Source: DYRB01 sp963802205 (GTDB lineage Bacteria; Pseudomonadota; Gammaproteobacteria; Chromatiales; Chromatiaceae). Taken from it: a stretch of 64,000 bases of DNA. This document shows positions 61,228 through 64,000 of the stretch, in pieces. Where the stretch lies: positions 62,001-126,000 of the forward strand of contig CAWDHW010000006.1 in assembly GCA_963802205.1 (NCBI GenBank), given 5' to 3'. The position numbers were made by a program, and so were the translations under genes. The notes below the pieces were generated by a model. That model had not been told where the DNA came from and did not search any database. It was given only the letters and a program-made list of their open reading frames with translations. Positions within the stretch are counted from its first letter, which is position 1. Each line of letters begins with the position of its first letter.

Positions 61228-61917
61228 TTGGTGAGCCAGGACCTGCAGCGCCTCGCCCGTTCTCTGGGCTGTCCGGACCTCGGTGCGGATCCGCTCGGCC
61301 AGGCCCTGACCCACCGCAGCCTGGGAGACCGCAACAACGAACGTCTGGAGTTCCTGGGGGACGCACTGCTCGGCTTTGTCATCGCCCAAGTGCTCTGGGA
61401 GCGTTTTCCGCAGGCCGATGAGCACCTCCTGACGCGCATGCGCGCCTCCCTGGTGCGCGAGCAGACCCTGGCCACCCTGGCCCGGGGCCTGGCCCTGGGA
61501 GACTACCTGCGCATGGGGGCCGGGGAGCTGCGCAGCGGTGGCCATGCAAAGGACTCCATCCTGGCGGATGCCCTGGAGGCGGTGCTGGCCGCCGTCTATC
61601 TGGACCTGGGGATGGAGGCTGCACGCGCCGTGGTGCTGCGTGTCTTTCACGAGCCCCTGACCGGAATCCGCCTGGATGCGGTGACCAAGGACCCCAAGAC
61701 CCAGCTCCAGGAATTGCTCCAGGCCCGCCACAGGCCCTTGCCGGAATATGCCATCACCGAAATCGGTGGGACCCAGCATCGGCAGGTCTTCCGGGTTTCC
61801 TGCCGCCTCCCGGACGACGGCACCGTGGTTGAGGGCGACGGCAGCAGCCGGCGCCGCGCCGAGCAACAGGCCGCCGCCAAACTTCTGCATCTCCTGGAGG
61901 ACGCCCCTCATGCCTAA
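61228..61917 (+). CDS. rnc: Ribonuclease III
   Basis: 229 residues. Cuts double-stranded RNA in rRNA and mRNA processing. Signature NERLEFLGDALLGFVIAQVL, catalytic ILADALEAVLAAVYLD, and a C-terminal double-stranded-RNA-binding domain (DPKTQLQELLQARHRPLPEY, SSRRRAEQQAAAKLLHLLE). The start is non-ATG: TTG at 61228 or GTG at 61231. The stop overlaps the era start by 8 nt. Confidence 0.94.
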   Translation: MVSQDLQRLARSLGCPDLGADPLGQALTHRSLGDRNNERLEFLGDALLGFVIAQVLWERFPQADEHLLTRMRASLVREQTLATLARGLALGDYLRMGAGELRSGGHAKDSILADALEAVLAAVYLDLGMEAARAVVLRVFHEPLTGIRLDAVTKDPKTQLQELLQARHRPLPEYAITEIGGTQHRQVFRVSCRLPDDGTVVEGDGSSRRRAEQQAAAKLLHLLEDAPHA

Positions 61918-62797
61918 TCGCTGCGGTACCGTGGCCATCGTCGGGCGGCCGAACGTCGGCAAGTCCACCCTGCTCAATCGCATCCTCGGCCAGAAGCTGG
62001 TGATCACCTCCCACAAGGCCCAGACCACCCGCCACTCGGTCATCGGCATCAAGACCGGGGAGGGGGGGCAGATGGTCTTCGTCGATACCCCGGGGATCCA
62101 CCAGCGCGGCGACAGCGCCTTGAACCGCTATCTGAACCGGGCCGCCCGCGCGGCGGTAGTGGATGTGGATCTCGCCCTGCTCGTGGTAGAGGCCATGCGG
62201 TGGACCGAAGAGGATGCCAAGGCCCTGGCCGCGGTGGCCGAGGCGGGCGTGGCCGCCATTGCCGTGGTCAACAAGGTCGATACCGTCAAAGACAAGACCC
62301 GCCTGCTGCCCTATCTGCAAGAGCTGGCGGCCCGCCATCCGTTCCGGGAGGTGGTGCCGGTTTCGGCTACCGGGGGCGGTCAGGTGGAGGGCCTGGAGCG
62401 GGTCATCCTCGCCGCCCTGCCGGAGGCGGACAACGCCTACCCCGAGGACCAGATCACCGACCGGTCGGAGCGCTTCTTCGCCGCCGAGCTGTTGCGGGAA
62501 CAGCTCATGCAGCGCTATGGCGAGGAACTGCCCTACAAAACCACGGTGCAGATCGAGCGCTTCGTCGAAGAGGGGGGGCGCTACCGCATTCATGCCCTGA
62601 TCTGGGTGGAGCGCCCGGGACAAAAGGCCATCATCATCGGTAGCAAGGGTGAGGCCCTCAAGGCCGCGGCGACCTCGGCACGGCTTGAGATGCAGAAATT
62701 GTTTGGTCGCCCCGTGCATCTGGAGGTTTGGGTCAAGATCAAGAAGAGCTGGTCCAGCGACGAGGCGTCGGTGACGGCCCTGGGGTACGGCGACTGA
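61910..62797 (+). CDS. era: GTPase Era
   Basis: 295 residues. 16S rRNA maturation GTPase: VAIVGRPNVGKSTLLNRILG (G1), KAQTTRHSVIG, FVDTPGIHQRGDSALNRYLN (G3), VVNKVDTVKDKTRLLPYLQE (G4), VVPVSATGGGQVEGL, and the KH domain IWVERPGQKAIIIGSKGEAL with KLFGRPVHLEVWVKIKKSW. ATG 61910 overlaps rnc. Confidence 0.96.
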   Translation: MPNRCGTVAIVGRPNVGKSTLLNRILGQKLVITSHKAQTTRHSVIGIKTGEGGQMVFVDTPGIHQRGDSALNRYLNRAARAAVVDVDLALLVVEAMRWTEEDAKALAAVAEAGVAAIAVVNKVDTVKDKTRLLPYLQELAARHPFREVVPVSATGGGQVEGLERVILAALPEADNAYPEDQITDRSERFFAAELLREQLMQRYGEELPYKTTVQIERFVEEGGRYRIHALIWVERPGQKAIIIGSKGEALKAAATSARLEMQKLFGRPVHLEVWVKIKKSWSSDEASVTALGYGD

Positions 62798-62826
62798 ACG
62801 GCCCTGTCCAGGTAGAGGCGCCTGGA

Positions 62827-63558
62827 GTGAGCGCCCGTTCTGTGGTATCCACGCACAGCGCAGATCGCCTGGAGCAGGCCTTTGTCCTGCATCGGCGGGA
62901 TTATGCCAATACCAGCCTGTTGATCGAGGTCTTCTCCGGGCCACATGGGCGCTTCCCGGCAATCGCCAAGGGGGCCAAGCGCGGACGCAGCCCCGCCGCG
63001 ACCCTGCTCCAGCCATTCACTCCCCTGTGGCTGAGTTGGTCAGGGCGGGGCGAGGTGCGCACCCTGGCCAGGGTCGAACCGGCGGGCAACGCCCTGAGGC
63101 TCCCCGGCAAGGCGTTGTTGTGTGGCTTCTACTTGAACGAGCTCCTGATGCGCCTGCTGGGGCGAAACGATCCCCACGAGGACCTGTTCGCCTTCTATCA
63201 TGCGGCTGTGACCCGGCTGGCCCAAGGGACGGACCTGGACGGACCGCTGCGCCAATTCGAGTTGCGCCTGTTGCAGGACACGGGCTATGCCCTGGAGCTT
63301 GGACGGGAGTGGGACACGCACCTGGCGGTGACGGCGGGCCGACGCTACATCTACGAGGCCGAGCGCGGATTTCGCGCCCCGATCGAGGGAGAGGAGGGGT
63401 TGCTGTTGGCCGGAGAGACCCTGCTTGCCCTGGCCGCGGATGCTCCCCTGGCGGGCGTACTGGCCCGGGAGGCCCGCGCCCTGATGCGCGCCGCCCTGGC
63501 ACCGCACCTGGGCAGTCGTCCCCTGCGCAGCCGGGAGCTGTTCCAGCAGTGGCGCTGA
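62827..63558 (+). CDS. recO: DNA repair protein RecO
   Basis: 243 residues from a GTG at 62827 (VSARSVVSTHSADRLEQAFV). Helps load RecA in the RecFOR pathway. N-terminal OB fold (AFVLHRRDYANTSLLIEVFS, AKGAKRGRSP) and central GFYLNELLMRLLGRNDPHED are family-typical; the usual zinc cysteines are absent, as in other gammaproteobacterial RecO. 30 bp after era. Confidence 0.92.
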   Translation: MSARSVVSTHSADRLEQAFVLHRRDYANTSLLIEVFSGPHGRFPAIAKGAKRGRSPAATLLQPFTPLWLSWSGRGEVRTLARVEPAGNALRLPGKALLCGFYLNELLMRLLGRNDPHEDLFAFYHAAVTRLAQGTDLDGPLRQFELRLLQDTGYALELGREWDTHLAVTAGRRYIYEAERGFRAPIEGEEGLLLAGETLLALAADAPLAGVLAREARALMRAALAPHLGSRPLRSRELFQQWR

Positions 63559-63588
63559 CTTGCGGCGGGTAGTATCAGGCTCGGGCTT

Positions 63589-63797
63589 TGGGTCCTTTGG
63601 AACCTATAGGTCTTATGCGACCGACAGGTGCCGCCGTTACCCGATCGCCGTTTAGGGAAGCGCTGATTAAAGCGCTTCCCGTGCGGGGCAGGGATGCCCC
63701 GCCATTTTCGACGGCTGTAAGCCGTTGAAAATGGAGCGCCCGGGAGTCGCGTCTCCCGGGCGCGAGCTGATTAAAGCCAAGGATGGCTTTAATCAGC
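63589..63797. repeat. Multi-hairpin repeat, family C, copy 2
   Basis: Successive stems: GGGAAGCGCT/AGCGCTTCCC (63655-63680), GCGGGGCA/TGCCCCGC (63683-63702), TTTTCGACGGC/GCCGTTGAAAA (about 63705-63731), GCGCCCGGGAG/CTCCCGGGCGC (about 63735-63762) and GCTGATTAAAGCC/GGCTTTAATCAGC (63766-63797). GGAACCTATAGGTCTTATGC precedes them. Module order is the reverse of the copy at 39469-39655. It separates recO from pdxJ. Confidence 0.8.
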
Positions 63798-63846
63798 GTC
63801 TCTTTAAGGATTTGCAGCATTAACCAAAGTTCAGCGGGCGCCTTCT

Positions 63847-64000
63847 ATGTCAAACGCCAGTCGCGACGAGATCCTGCTTGGGGTCAACATCGACCACATC
63901 GCCACCCTGCGTCAGGCCCGTGGCACCCGTTACCCGGAGCCCATCCAGGCGGCTCTGGTGGCGGAGCAGGCCGGGGCGGACGGGATCACGCTGCACCTGC
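63847..64000 (+). CDS. pdxJ: Pyridoxine 5'-phosphate synthase, N-terminal part (runs off the window)
   Basis: ATG 63847 begins MSNASRDEILLGVNIDHIAT, followed by LRQARGTRYPEPIQAALVAE and AGADGITLHL, the start of the PdxJ TIM barrel. PdxJ makes pyridoxine 5'-phosphate in vitamin B6 synthesis. Only 51 residues are in the window. The recO-pdxJ order is standard. Confidence 0.92.
   Translation, partial: MSNASRDEILLGVNIDHIATLRQARGTRYPEPIQAALVAEQAGADGITLHL

Overview
The window is high-GC gammaproteobacterial chromosome, most likely from a purple sulfur bacterium (Chromatiales/Chromatiaceae-like). The reasons are the recC-recB-recD order, the lepA-lepB-DUF4845-rnc-era-recO-pdxJ and ribBA-ribH-nusB-thiL-pgpA arrangements, and the HypX-type hydrogenase maturation and CbbY-type genes that point to H2 use and Calvin-cycle autotrophy. 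The taxon is inferred from gene content, not from a marker RNA. No rRNA or tRNA gene was recognised.

Layout. 1-1029: 3' end of hypX and a small promoter-driven membrane-protein ORF that is frameshifted. 1147-10264 (minus): recC, recB, recD. 10373-13707: RNase J-like hydrolase (minus), then DUF3775 and DUF2130 genes (plus). 13.7-27.4 kb: an accessory island rich in small inverted-terminal-repeat elements. It holds (i) a compact minus-strand cassette resembling a RiPP pathway: a 72-aa candidate precursor, an HPr-kinase-like protein, a PqqD-like recognition protein and a radical SAM/SPASM enzyme; (ii) a secreted gingipain-type (C25) peptidase coupled to a large LamG/GEVED-type secreted protein; (iii) a LysM-FecR protein and a CHASE2-GGDEF diguanylate cyclase; and (iv) a Crp homologue. 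27.9-31.5 kb (minus): ribBX-ribH-nusB-thiL-pgpA. 31.7-35.4 kb (minus): a degenerate aspartate-carbamoyltransferase-like gene, a small conserved gene, a BolA-family gene and mutL. 35.7-41.5 kb (plus): hflK, hflC, a DUF2065 gene, hisZ, purA and a small exported protein. 41.6-43.5 kb: a short accessory islet with two toxin-antitoxin-like pairs. 43.8-54.6 kb: glgP, xfp, gluQ, dksA, cbbY, an aminotransferase, a nucleoside transporter and hslO. 54.7-64 kb (plus): prfC, proA, lepA, lepB, DUF4845, rnc, era, recO and the start of pdxJ.

How the genes work together. recBCD and mutL handle DNA repair. The rib genes make riboflavin and thiL/pgpA/nusB travel with them. glgP and xfp connect glycogen to phosphoketolase metabolism. 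lepA to recO is a translation, secretion and RNA-processing block. In the island, the kinase/PqqD/radical SAM cassette probably modifies the small peptide encoded just upstream. The CHASE2-GGDEF enzyme, the Crp homologue and a perfect Crp-type palindrome between the divergent LamG and fecR genes suggest nucleotide-second-messenger control of secreted products.

Data quality. At least thirteen otherwise well-conserved genes, including recD, mutL, hflK, glgP, gluQ, hisZ and prfC, are interrupted by single-base frameshifts with intact protein sequence on either side. This looks like residual indel error in the assembly rather than gene decay. Frameshifted genes are therefore annotated as one gene each. 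The LamG gene is extreme, with roughly ten shifts.
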